Positions 1-6,618 of a DNA stretch of 6,767 nucleotides are shown here, one piece after another; positions within the stretch are counted from its first letter, which is position 1; each line of letters starts with the position of its first letter. Origin of the DNA: Polynucleobacter sp. UBA2650. GTDB taxonomy: Bacteria > Pseudomonadota > Gammaproteobacteria > Burkholderiales > Burkholderiaceae. A program made the position numbers and the translations under genes. Under the pieces are notes generated by a model. That model was given only the letters and a program-made list of their open reading frames with translations. It was not told the DNA's origin and searched no databases. The stretch covers positions 1 to 6,767 of the forward strand of contig DENG01000087.1 of assembly GCA_002359975.1 (NCBI GenBank), given 5' to 3'.

Positions 1-554
1 ATCTTGCCAGCAAAGACGAAATTACTAGCCTTAAAAATCGTTTGATGCATATGAATCCGCGGGCGCCAATTGAGATGATTACGCGCGGCGTTGCTCCCTT
101 GGACGCAGTATTTGATTTAAAAGGCTTCAATCTCAATGCTAAGTTGGATATTGACCCCCATTTTTTAGGGGAGCATGATCACGATCACAGTGAGTGTGGA
201 CATGACCATCATGATCACGAGCACCACAATCACCATGACCATCATGGCCATACCGACCGAATACAGTCCTTTGTGTTCAAGAGCGATAAGCCCTTTGATC
301 ATCGTAAATTAGAGGATTTTTTGGGGGGGGTTATCTCAGTATTTGCGGAGAAGTTGCTGCGCTACAAGGGCGTTTTATATGTGAAGGGGTCGGCCCGGAA
401 GGTTGTTTTGCAAGGTGTGCACGAAATGATGGGCAGCGACCTGGCAGGCCCTTGGGGCGCTGGGGAGCCCAAACAAAGCCGAATGGTTTTTATTGGCATC
501 GATCTACCCAAAGACACCTTACTAGGGGGCCTGGAAGGCTGCCTGGTCAAGTAA
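1..554 (+). CDS. COG0523/CobW-family GTP-binding protein, C-terminal part (partial, starts left of window)
   Basis: The reading frame is open from the left edge (first full codon at base 3) to the stop at 552-554, so only about 183 C-terminal residues are present and the GTPase domain lies outside. The leading residues up to the NPRAPI motif match the junction between the G domain and the CobW C-terminal domain of COG0523 proteins. A metal-binding stretch follows (bases 174-251): 26 residues with 14 His, 5 Asp and 1 Cys. The rest, from the IQSFVF segment through the LLRYKG and KGSAR segments to the end, looks like the CobW C-terminal domain. Family members are metal chaperones or insertases, often for zinc, and some serve cobalamin synthesis. 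A His-rich insert favours zinc, cobalt or nickel handling in the cytoplasm, but the metal cannot be told from this fragment. The gene contains a run of eight G (323-330). Family assignment is firm; substrate is not. Confidence 0.88.
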   Translation, partial: LASKDEITSLKNRLMHMNPRAPIEMITRGVAPLDAVFDLKGFNLNAKLDIDPHFLGEHDHDHSECGHDHHDHEHHNHHDHHGHTDRIQSFVFKSDKPFDHRKLEDFLGGVISVFAEKLLRYKGVLYVKGSARKVVLQGVHEMMGSDLAGPWGAGEPKQSRMVFIGIDLPKDTLLGGLEGCLVK

Positions 555-576
555 TCCTCATGGGGCTCGGGTGCTG

Positions 577-582
577 TACAAT
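577..582 (+). promoter_or_regulatory. Candidate -10 element with GC-rich discriminator upstream of dksA
   Basis: TACAAT (5 of 6 to TATAAT) is followed by a GC-rich stretch, CCGCCGCC (583-590). No good -35 hexamer is seen at 16-18 nt upstream, which is the main weakness. A GC-rich discriminator is typical of promoters inhibited by ppGpp and DksA, so this could serve feedback on dksA. It would give a leader of roughly 155 nt before the preferred dksA start. Weak call from pattern only. Confidence 0.25.
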
Positions 583-612
583 CCGCCGCCACGGCATTAA
601 AACAAATAGGCA

Positions 613-640
613 TTGAAACTTTTATAGAAAGAGTAATAAT
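613..640 (+). promoter_or_regulatory. Candidate sigma-70 promoter for the dksA-argB-slmA-metXW-ampG run
   Basis: TTGAAA (613-618, 5 of 6 to TTGACA) and AATAAT (635-640, 5 of 6 to TATAAT) are separated by 16 nt. It lies in the only sizeable non-coding gap before the six-gene run and would start transcription near base 647, about 100 nt ahead of the preferred dksA start. No terminator is visible between the upstream GTPase gene and this point, so read-through is also possible. Confidence 0.35.
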
Positions 641-735
641 GCTCGCTTAATGATGTAATTAGGGGTTTAGTAGTTACCCTTAATGGGCAGCATTTTTGAA
701 GAAGCACTAAATGCAGTATTAAATTATTTCGGATT

Positions 736-740
736 GGGGA
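736..740 (+). promoter_or_regulatory. Ribosome binding site that decides the dksA start
   Basis: GGGGA sits 5 nt ahead of the ATG at 746. The alternative in-frame ATG at 683 has no purine-rich site before it (the preceding bases are TTACCCTTA). This supports the shorter DksA. Confidence 0.5.
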
Positions 741-745
741 ACAAG

Positions 746-1231
746 ATGACCACTAAAGAAGCCGGCACAAAGGCAAAAACTGCTGAGACCAGCAAGAAAG
801 CCTCTGCTTCGTCCGCCAAGGGTGCGCCATTAACAGAAGCCGAGTTGCTCAAGATGTCCGATAAAGACTATATGAGCGCAGCGCAATTAGAGTTCTTTCG
901 TACCAAATTGCAGACCCTCAAAGAAGATATTCTGAAGCACGCAAGTGAGACAACCGAGCACTTGCGTGAAAACATTTTGGTTCCCGATCCCGCCGACCGT
1001 GCCACGATTGAAGAAGAGCATGCATTAGAACTCCGTACTCGAGATCGTGAGCGTAAATTGCTTAAAAAGGTTGAACAGGCCTTGGCTCGCATTGAGTCGG
1101 GCGACTACGGCTGGTGTGAGGAGACTGGTGAGCCAATAGGCGTGTCCCGTTTAATTGCGCGGCCAACCGCCAACTTGTCCCTAGAGGCTCAAGAGCGTCG
1201 TGAATTACGGCAGAAATTGTTTGGTGAATAG
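746..1231 (+). CDS. dksA: RNA polymerase-binding transcription factor DksA, single-cysteine type
   Basis: DksA enters the RNA polymerase secondary channel and, with ppGpp, represses stable RNA promoters and activates biosynthetic ones. With the start at 746 the protein is 161 aa. It has a low-complexity Lys/Ala/Ser/Thr leader (1-27), a long coiled coil, and at its tip the D81-x2-D84-x-A86 motif needed for function. A C-terminal globular domain follows. The four-cysteine zinc finger is reduced to C124-x2-T127-x17-S145-x2-A148, so zinc binding is improbable; as I recall, this form is usual in Burkholderiales and related to zinc-independent DksA2 proteins. An in-frame ATG at 683 would add 21 residues but lacks a ribosome binding site and does not resemble family N-termini. 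It heads the operon and is followed by argB after 14 nt. Identity is very sure; the start is fairly sure. Confidence 0.95.
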   Translation: MTTKEAGTKAKTAETSKKASASSAKGAPLTEAELLKMSDKDYMSAAQLEFFRTKLQTLKEDILKHASETTEHLRENILVPDPADRATIEEEHALELRTRDRERKLLKKVEQALARIESGDYGWCEETGEPIGVSRLIARPTANLSLEAQERRELRQKLFGE

Positions 1232-1245
1232 GGTTTCTATTCATC

Positions 1246-2151
1246 ATGACTAAAGCCGTACCGACATTAGCGGATATCCCGCCACTCTTAAAAGCTGAGA
1301 TTTTGGCTGAGGCCTTGCCGTACATTCGGCAATACCATGGCAAAACTATCGTCATTAAGTACGGTGGCAATGCGATGGTTGAAGAGCGCCTAAAAGAAAG
1401 TTTTGCGCGCGACGTTATCTTACTGAAGTTAGTGGGCATGAACCCAGTGGTAGTTCATGGCGGGGGCCCACAAATTGATGAAGCCCTAAAGAAAATTGGT
1501 AAAACCGGCACCTTCATTCAAGGAATGCGAGTTACCGATGACGAGACCATGGAGGTGGTGGAGTGGGTCTTGGGTGGCGAGGTGCAACAAGACATCGTGA
1601 TGTTAATCAATCATTTTGGCGGCCAAGCGGTTGGCTTAACTGGTAAAGATGGTGGCTTGATTCATGCGAAAAAGTTATTCGTACCCAATGATCAAAAGCC
1701 GGGCGGAGCCCCGATTGATTTAGGTTTTGTTGGCGAGATTGAGGCGATCAATCCCGCAGTTGTAAAAGCTCTACAAGACGATGCGTTTATTCCAGTGATT
1801 TCGCCAATCGGCTTTAGTGCAGAGGGTCAGGCCTATAACATCAATGCTGATTTAGTCGCAGGCAAGATGGCAGAAATCCTAAAGGCCGAGAAATTGGTGA
1901 TGATGACCAATATTCCAGGCGTCATGGATAAAGCCGGTAATTTGCTAACCGATCTCACGGCCCGCGAGATTGATGCTTTATTTGCAGATGGCACGATCTC
2001 CGGTGGAATGCTGCCGAAGATTTCATCGGCACTCGATGCCGCCAAGAGTGGCGTGAACTCTGTCCACATTATTGATGGTCGAATTGAGCACTCACTTTTG
2101 CTTGAAATTCTGACGGAACAAGCTTTTGGTACCATGATACGTTCTAGATAA
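1246..2151 (+). CDS. argB: Acetylglutamate kinase
   Basis: ArgB phosphorylates N-acetyl-L-glutamate with ATP, the second step of the acetylated route to arginine, in the cytoplasm. The 301 residues carry the amino-acid kinase fold signatures: KYGGNAM at 38-44 (phosphate-binding Lys), HGGGPQI at 71-77 (acetylglutamate-binding glycines), LTGKDGG at 131-137, [12 protein letters not shown] at 198-209 and GGMLPK at 253-258 with the ATP-site Lys258. The roughly 30 residues before the first motif correspond to the N-terminal helix that links dimers into the ring-shaped hexamer of arginine-inhibited enzymes, so feedback inhibition by arginine is likely (inference from family). The ATG at 1246 is 14 nt after dksA and has no clear Shine-Dalgarno site, so coupled translation is plausible. 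In Burkholderia, as I recall, a HAD phosphatase gene stands between argB and slmA; here slmA follows after 12 nt. Confidence 0.97.
   Translation: MTKAVPTLADIPPLLKAEILAEALPYIRQYHGKTIVIKYGGNAMVEERLKESFARDVILLKLVGMNPVVVHGGGPQIDEALKKIGKTGTFIQGMRVTDDETMEVVEWVLGGEVQQDIVMLINHFGGQAVGLTGKDGGLIHAKKLFVPNDQKPGGAPIDLGFVGEIEAINPAVVKALQDDAFIPVISPIGFSAEGQAYNINADLVAGKMAEILKAEKLVMMTNIPGVMDKAGNLLTDLTAREIDALFADGTISGGMLPKISSALDAAKSGVNSVHIIDGRIEHSLLLEILTEQAFGTMIRSR
2084..2095. promoter_or_regulatory. Possible SlmA-binding site inside the 3' end of argB
   Basis: TTGAGCACTCAC matches the palindromic E. coli SlmA operator GTGAGTACTCAC at 10 of 12 positions, with a perfect right half (CTCAC). It lies 68 nt before the slmA ATG. 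It is also coding sequence of argB, so the match could be chance. Confidence 0.25.
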
Positions 2152-2163
2152 ACAAAAACTCCT

Positions 2164-2814
2164 ATGAACACAAGCAGTAGCCCTCTTGATCAGGAACTTG
2201 GTTCTGAATTGAACGGGGGTGAAACCAAGACCCGTAAACGTCCTCGCCCCGGCGAGCGTCGTTTGCAGATCTTGCAGATTTTGGCAGAAATGCTTCAAAA
2301 CCCGCGCGGTGAGCGAGTTACAACCGCAGCTTTAGCTGCCAAAATTGGTGTATCCGAAGCCGCTTTGTATCGTCATTTTGCAAGCAAGGCCCAAATGTTT
2401 GAGGGCTTGATTGCTTTTATTGAGCAAACTGTATTCGGTCTAATTAATCAGATCAATCAAAAAGAAGAATTGGGCACTGCGCAAGTGAAAGGCATTGTAC
2501 AAATGCTCTTGGTCTTTGCAGAAAAGAACCCTGGGATGGTACGAGTCTTATTAGGCGATGCTTTATTGCAAGAAGATGATCGTTTGCAAGAGCGTATCAA
2601 TCAAGTGCTTGATCGGGTGGAGGCATCATTAAAGCAATCACTTCGCATAGCGCAAAGTCAAGGTAAAGACGGTCAGGCGGACATAGTCAGCATGCAGGCA
2701 GCCTTGTTAATGAGTTTTGTGATTGGTCGTTGGCATCGCTTTGCTCGTAGCGGCTTTAAAAAATTACCGAGCGATGGTATTGAGTCAAGCCTTCGCATTC
2801 TCCTTGCAGCATGA
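2164..2814 (+). CDS. slmA: TetR-family nucleoid occlusion factor SlmA
   Basis: SlmA is a TetR-like dimer that binds operators spread over the chromosome and, when bound, blocks FtsZ polymerisation over the nucleoid. The 216-residue protein has a polar leader of about 20 residues, a basic patch ([12 protein letters not shown], 22-33), a helix-turn-helix at 52-75 with the highly conserved [11 protein letters not shown] segment (62-72), and a helical dimerisation domain. The segments [11 protein letters not shown] (121-131) and DRLQERINQ (139-147) line up with E. coli SlmA (198 aa). The longer N-terminus accounts for most of the size difference. There is no clear Shine-Dalgarno site before the ATG. 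It follows argB after 12 nt and its stop overlaps the metX start (ATGA), so it is transcribed with both. A generic TetR repressor is the alternative, but the HTH and C-domain resemblance favour SlmA. Confidence 0.9.
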   Translation: MNTSSSPLDQELGSELNGGETKTRKRPRPGERRLQILQILAEMLQNPRGERVTTAALAAKIGVSEAALYRHFASKAQMFEGLIAFIEQTVFGLINQINQKEELGTAQVKGIVQMLLVFAEKNPGMVRVLLGDALLQEDDRLQERINQVLDRVEASLKQSLRIAQSQGKDGQADIVSMQAALLMSFVIGRWHRFARSGFKKLPSDGIESSLRILLAA

Positions 2815-3953
2815 CCGAGCTGTATCTTTCAAAACAAACAATTCACTTTGTTGAGCCCTTGCCGCTACAAAGCGGTACCAGTATTGAGAACTATGATTTG
2901 GTGGTCGAGACCTATGGCCAATTAAATCCTAAGGCCAGTAATGCCATTTTGATTTGCCATGCACTTAACGCTTCCCATCATGTCGCTGGTATAAATCCAG
3001 ATGATCCAAGTGATATTGGGTGGTGGGACAACATGGTGGGCCCTAACAAGCCGATTGATACCAATCGATTTTTTGTCATTGGCGTAAATAATTTGGGGTC
3101 CTGTTTTGGTTCAACGGGCCCCATGAGCATTAATCCAAAAACAAATTTACCGTATGGCGCTAGCTTTCCTGTGTTGACTGTAGAGGATTGGGTCAACGCA
3201 CAAGTGCGCTTAGCCGATCGTTTAGGGATCAAACAGTTTGCAGCCGTGATGGGCGGAAGTTTGGGTGGCATGCAGGCTATGTCATGGGCAACACAATACC
3301 CAGAACGGATAGCCCATTGCGTGGTGATTGCCTCTACTCCAAAATTAAGTGCCCAGAACATTGCTTTTAATGAGGTCGCTCGTAATGCCATATTGTCGGA
3401 CCCCGATTTTCATGGGGGGGATTACTACAAGCATGGGGTTGTGCCGAAAAGTGGCTTACGCCTCGCGCGCATGGTGGGTCATATCACTTATTTATCGGAT
3501 GACGATATGGCCGAGAAATTTGGACGCGATTTACAAAGGCCTGCAGGCGCTCCTGATGAATACCGTTTTAGTTTTGATGTGGAGTTTGCGGTTGAGAGTT
3601 ATTTGCGTCACCAAGGGGATAAGTTCTCGGGTTACTTTGATGCCAACACTTACCTTCTGATTACTCGCGCACTCGATTATTTTGACCCTGCAAAACGCTT
3701 TGGGGGCGACTTAAGTCAAGCCCTCTCTCCAGCACAAGCAAACTTCTTGGTGGTGAGTTTTTCAACGGATTGGCGTTTCTCCCCAGATCGAAGCCGAGAA
3801 ATAGTAAAGGCCTTACTCGACAACAAGGCAAATGTAAGTTATGCAGAAATAGATGCGCCACATGGGCATGATGCTTTTTTATTAGATGACGCGCGTTATC
3901 ACAATTTAGTACGCGCTTATTTTGCAAAAGTGGCGGAGGATCGATGCAATTAA
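2811..3953 (+). CDS. metX: Homoserine O-acyltransferase MetX (probably succinyl-transferring)
   Basis: MetX acylates the hydroxyl of L-homoserine from an acyl-CoA, the committed step to methionine in the cytoplasm. The 380 residues form an alpha/beta hydrolase: the nucleophile elbow GGSLGGM at 148-154 gives Ser150, Asp320 lies in STDWRFSP (318-325), and His353 in HGHDAFL (351-357), completing the triad. The family motifs [12 protein letters not shown] (93-104) and CHALNASHH (49-57) are also present. Betaproteobacterial MetX enzymes are generally assigned as succinyltransferases (MetXS) despite their similarity to acetyltransferases; that is family knowledge and cannot be proven from motifs here. 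The start overlaps the slmA stop by 4 nt and the end overlaps metW by 10 nt, so no riboswitch or separate leader fits. A run of seven G at 3414-3420 is in frame and intact. Confidence 0.95.
   Translation: MTELYLSKQTIHFVEPLPLQSGTSIENYDLVVETYGQLNPKASNAILICHALNASHHVAGINPDDPSDIGWWDNMVGPNKPIDTNRFFVIGVNNLGSCFGSTGPMSINPKTNLPYGASFPVLTVEDWVNAQVRLADRLGIKQFAAVMGGSLGGMQAMSWATQYPERIAHCVVIASTPKLSAQNIAFNEVARNAILSDPDFHGGDYYKHGVVPKSGLRLARMVGHITYLSDDDMAEKFGRDLQRPAGAPDEYRFSFDVEFAVESYLRHQGDKFSGYFDANTYLLITRALDYFDPAKRFGGDLSQALSPAQANFLVVSFSTDWRFSPDRSREIVKALLDNKANVSYAEIDAPHGHDAFLLDDARYHNLVRAYFAKVAEDRCN
3935..3940 (+). promoter_or_regulatory. Strong ribosome binding site for metW inside metX
   Basis: GGAGGA ends 3 nt before the metW ATG at 3944 and lies in the last codons of metX. 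It is the strongest Shine-Dalgarno match of any gene in the window, suggesting metW has its own efficient initiation as well as coupling. Confidence 0.6.
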
Positions 3954-4528
3954 GAGCGGATTTCGATGCGATTGCTAATTGGGTTACCCCGAATTCCTCA
4001 TTATTGGATTTGGGTTGTGGTGACGGATCCTTTTTAGATTTCATTCGCACAAAGCGCCATGTGAAGACCTATGGCGTCGAAATCATGGATGCTTCAGTTC
4101 TGGCCTGCATAAAGAAAGGCCTTAATGTTATTCAGCAAGATTTAGAAGGCGGTCTAGCCTTGTTTGAAGATCAAAGTTTTGATACCGTGGTCTTGTCCCA
4201 GACCTTACAAACTATCCATCAAACCGAACGTATCTTGCGGGAGGTCGTGCGGGTTGGTGAGCAATGCGTAGTGTCCTTCCCAAACTTTGGCCATTGGTCC
4301 CATCGCTTTGCAGTGGCCCTCGGCAGAATGCCTGTATCGAAGTCTTTGCCGTATGAGTGGTTTAATACGCCGAACGTTCGGGTTCTGACCATTGCTGACT
4401 TTGAGGCCCTTGCACATAAATTAGGGATTGAGATATTGGGTCGGGTTGTATTACACGAAGGTAAGACTGTGCAGTGGGCACCTAATCTATTAGGCAGCTT
4501 GGCCATCTATCGCGTGCGTGGTGCTTGA
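3944..4528 (+). CDS. metW: Methionine biosynthesis protein MetW
   Basis: MetW is a small methyltransferase-fold protein that accompanies MetX in many bacteria and is implicated in homoserine acylation, though its exact catalytic role is unsettled. The 194 residues show a class I SAM-binding core: motif [11 protein letters not shown] at 21-30, GVEI at 44-47 with the acidic residue that would hold the SAM ribose, QQDLE at 64-68, and [11 protein letters not shown] at 79-89. Typical MetW segments follow, including [11 protein letters not shown] (111-121) and [11 protein letters not shown] (136-146). The ATG at 3944 is inside metX (10 nt overlap) with GGAGGA just ahead, giving a sure start. The 3' end overlaps the likely ampG start by 11 nt. 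The tight pairing with metX supports a joint role; SAM binding is inferred from motif only. Confidence 0.94.
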   Translation: MQLRADFDAIANWVTPNSSLLDLGCGDGSFLDFIRTKRHVKTYGVEIMDASVLACIKKGLNVIQQDLEGGLALFEDQSFDTVVLSQTLQTIHQTERILREVVRVGEQCVVSFPNFGHWSHRFAVALGRMPVSKSLPYEWFNTPNVRVLTIADFEALAHKLGIEILGRVVLHEGKTVQWAPNLLGSLAIYRVRGA

Positions 4529-5831
4529 TAACGTTCATTCGTGGGGTAAAGACTTACGGGTCTATTTAGAGTGGCCCAGCGTTCGCATGTTTTTCTTGGG
4601 GTTCTCCGCGGGCCTCCCGCTATTACTGGTATTGGGTACCCTTGGGTTTTGGTTACGCGAAGCGGGAATAGACCGCAGCACGATTGGTTATTTATCGTGG
4701 GTTGCCTTGTTCTACGCGGGTAAATGGTTATGGGCGCCATTAGTCGATCGTGTACCCATTCTATTTTTGACCAAGCGACTGGGCCGGCGAAGAAGCTGGC
4801 TATTGTTTGCACAGGCCTTAATTATTTTTGGGTTGATTGGTATGGCAACAACCGATCCAAAACAGAACTTAGAGCCCATCGTTTGGTTTGCACTCTTGGT
4901 TGCATTTGGGTCGGCAACGCAAGATATTGCTTTGGACGCTTTTCGGATTGAGTCGGCAAAAGCACAATACCAAGCGGCACTAGCAGCCAGTTATCAAACA
5001 GGTTATCGCTTGGCGATGATTTGGGCAGGTGCCGGGGCCTTATGGTTGGCAGCCCGAGCAGAAACAACAACAGGGGTTTATCTCGCCGAGGCTTGGCAAT
5101 TTGCGTACTTATGTATGGCCTTATCAATTGGTGTGGGGGTTGTCACCACCCTGCTAAGTCCGGAGCCTCAGTCAGTTTTGTTACCAAAAGCTCGTTCTGC
5201 AGGGCAGTGGTTGCAGCAGACCTTAATACAGCCCTTTGCGGACTTTATTGGCCGTTATCGGTGGCAAGCATTTTTAATTCTGGGTCTAATCGCCATTTAT
5301 CGAATTAGTGATGTGGTCATGGGTATTATGGCTAACCCCTTTTATGTTGACATGGGCTATACCAAGGATGAGGTGGCGGCTATCACCAAAGTGTTTGGCG
5401 TGATCATGACCCTGCTGGGAGCTTTCTTGGGCGGTCTGTTGACAATGCGTTTTGGGGTGATGCGAGTTTTATTTTTGGGAGGTGTTTTATCCGCAGCCAG
5501 TAACTTGCTATTTGCATGGTTAAGCACGCGCGGTCATGATCTAAATGGTTTGGTTTGGGTAATCTCTGCCGATAATTTGAGTTCAGGGATCGCGTCCGCA
5601 GCATTTATTGCCTACCTATCGTCCCTAACGAACGTGCAGTATTCGGCAACGCAATATGCGTTATTCAGCTCGATGATGCTGCTCTTGCCAAAATGGTTTG
5701 CAGGCTTTTCGGGAGTGTACGTTGATACTTTTGGCTACGAACATTTTTTTATAGCAACCTCGCTAATTGGAATTCCAGTACTGATCTTAATTACACTTGC
5801 TATCCGTTTTGAGAAATCAAACTCGCCTTAG
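4518..5831 (+). CDS. ampG: AmpG-family muropeptide permease (MFS transporter)
   Basis: AmpG imports GlcNAc-anhydroMurNAc-peptides from the periplasm across the inner membrane for cell wall recycling, and so sets the supply of muropeptide signals used by AmpR-type regulators. The 437 residues contain about twelve hydrophobic segments between 25 and 430. The SATQDIALDAF motif (132-142) corresponds to the conserved SASQDIVFDAW of E. coli AmpG. A basic GRRRSW loop (89-94) lies between segments 2 and 3, and ATQYALFSSM (377-386) is typical of the C-terminal half. E. coli AmpG is 491 aa with 14 segments, so this is the shorter form. The start is uncertain: GTG at 4518 (11 nt overlap with metW) or GTG at 4521, neither with a Shine-Dalgarno site; the next ATG (4587) would cut into the first segment. 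The substrate is inferred from family. No ampD, ampR or beta-lactamase gene is nearby. Confidence 0.87.
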   Translation: MVLDNVHSWGKDLRVYLEWPSVRMFFLGFSAGLPLLLVLGTLGFWLREAGIDRSTIGYLSWVALFYAGKWLWAPLVDRVPILFLTKRLGRRRSWLLFAQALIIFGLIGMATTDPKQNLEPIVWFALLVAFGSATQDIALDAFRIESAKAQYQAALAASYQTGYRLAMIWAGAGALWLAARAETTTGVYLAEAWQFAYLCMALSIGVGVVTTLLSPEPQSVLLPKARSAGQWLQQTLIQPFADFIGRYRWQAFLILGLIAIYRISDVVMGIMANPFYVDMGYTKDEVAAITKVFGVIMTLLGAFLGGLLTMRFGVMRVLFLGGVLSAASNLLFAWLSTRGHDLNGLVWVISADNLSSGIASAAFIAYLSSLTNVQYSATQYALFSSMMLLLPKWFAGFSGVYVDTFGYEHFFIATSLIGIPVLILITLAIRFEKSNSP

Positions 5832-5836
5832 AGTTT
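5819..5836. terminator. Weak inverted repeat over the convergent ampG and xth stops
   Basis: AAACTC (5819-5824) and GAGTTT (5831-5836) form a perfect 6-bp stem around a 6-nt loop that contains both stop codons. On either strand the stem ends in three T, but there is no longer T-tract and only two of the six pairs are G-C. It may be a weak bidirectional terminator; the position is more persuasive than the stability. Confidence 0.25.
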
Positions 5837-6610
5837 CCAGTCGTACTCAATGATGAGCGGGGCGTGATCAGAAAAACGTTGCTCTTTATAAACCCCTGCT
5901 TTTCTGGCAGCCTGAGCGAGTTCAGGCGTGGCAATTTGATAGTCAATGCGCCAGCCCACATTCTTTGCATAGGCCTGACCGCGTTGACTCCACCAGGTAT
6001 AACAAGTATCACTAGCATCCGGCTCTAATTGCCGATACACATCCACATAGCCTAGTTCTGAGAATAGATTTGTGAGCCAAGCACGCTCTTCGGGTAAGAA
6101 CCCCGAGTTCTTTAGATTACCTTTCCAGTTCTTTAAATCTATTTCGTGATGGGCAATATTGACATCACCACACAACAGAATTTGGCGCCCACTCTTTTTG
6201 AGTTGGATTAGATGCGGCAAGAAAGCATCCAAGAAACGAAACTTAGCCTCTTGGCGCTCTGGGGAGCTCGAGCCTGAGGGCATATACACAGAGATCACAG
6301 AGAGCTGCCCTATCTGCACTTCAACATAGCGACCCTCCGCATCAAACTCAGGATTGCCAAATCCCAATTGCACATGCTTGACCGGATGGGGTGTGAAGAT
6401 GCCCGAACCGCTGTACCCTTTTTTTTGGGCATGATGAAAGTAAGCATGCAGGCCTGGCGGAGAAAGGATTTCAGGGCCAAGGTCGGCCTGTTGTGCTTTA
6501 AGTTCTTGTACGCAGATAAAATCAGCAGATTGATCGTTTAGCCACCCCATAAAACCTTTTTTGGCGGCGGAGCGAATTCCATTGAGATTGGCGGAAATGA
6601 TGCGTAACAT
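5828..6610 (-). CDS. xth: Exodeoxyribonuclease III / AP endonuclease
   Basis: Enzymes of this family cut DNA 5' to abasic sites and remove 3' blocking groups in base excision repair, using Mg2+. The 260 residues (E. coli XthA has 268) keep the full endonuclease/exonuclease/phosphatase active site: Asn8 in SANLNG, Glu36 in VQELK, Tyr109 in VYMPSG, Asp149 and Asn151 in GDVN, Asp223 in GWRIDY, and Asp248-His249 in SDHAP. The YTWWS segment (204-208) carries the conserved aromatic pair, and FLPEERAW (171-178) is shared with E. coli. The ATG (complement of 6608-6610) is preceded by AGG 5 nt upstream, a modest ribosome site. Its stop overlaps the ampG stop by 4 nt tail to tail, and its start is 8 nt from the divergent pyrE start. 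It is a complete gene with no missing catalytic residue. Annotators may also name it exoA or xthA. Confidence 0.95.
   Translation of the reverse strand: MLRIISANLNGIRSAAKKGFMGWLNDQSADFICVQELKAQQADLGPEILSPPGLHAYFHHAQKKGYSGSGIFTPHPVKHVQLGFGNPEFDAEGRYVEVQIGQLSVISVYMPSGSSSPERQEAKFRFLDAFLPHLIQLKKSGRQILLCGDVNIAHHEIDLKNWKGNLKNSGFLPEERAWLTNLFSELGYVDVYRQLEPDASDTCYTWWSQRGQAYAKNVGWRIDYQIATPELAQAARKAGVYKEQRFSDHAPLIIEYDWKL
6582..6610 (+). promoter_or_regulatory. Candidate pyrE promoter inside the 5' end of xth
   Basis: TTGAGA (6582-6587, 5 of 6 to TTGACA) and TAACAT (6605-6610, 4 of 6 to TATAAT) are 17 nt apart. The -10 overlaps the xth start codon on the other strand. Transcription would begin near 6617, leaving almost no leader before the pyrE ATG at 6619. 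Supported by pattern and position only. Confidence 0.3.
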
Positions 6611-6618
6611 AAAGACCT

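Noticed and set aside
540..600. Intrinsic terminator after the GTPase gene
   Set aside because: No stable GC-rich stem followed by a T-tract is present between the stop codon and the dksA leader.
1062..1439. 125-codon - strand open frame across the dksA/argB junction
   Set aside because: It is antisense to two conserved genes and has no motif or ribosome site of note.
2309..2321. GTGAGCGAGTTAC as a second SlmA operator inside slmA
   Set aside because: The half sites are spaced 3 nt rather than 2 and the right half is imperfect, so it does not fit the 12-bp palindrome.
2740..2811. Possible SAM or SAH riboswitch before metX
   Set aside because: metX overlaps slmA by 4 nt and the preceding sequence is coding, with conserved SlmA C-terminal residues; there is no leader for a riboswitch.
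2978..3391. 137-codon open frame on the - strand within metX
   Set aside because: It is antisense to the conserved catalytic core of metX, shows no recognisable domain, and is best explained by codon bias of the real gene.
3414..3420. Run of seven G in metX as a frameshift or phase-variation site
   Set aside because: The frame is intact with conserved MetX sequence on both sides; the run is shorter than the one in the upstream GTPase gene and arises from two Gly codons after His.
3349..3660. 103-codon + strand open frame overlapping metX in another frame
   Set aside because: Its composition is that of a frame-shifted metX translation, and metX itself is intact through this region.
5021..5308. 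95-codon + strand open frame inside ampG
   Set aside because: It lies wholly within the membrane-spanning part of ampG in another frame and has no support of its own.
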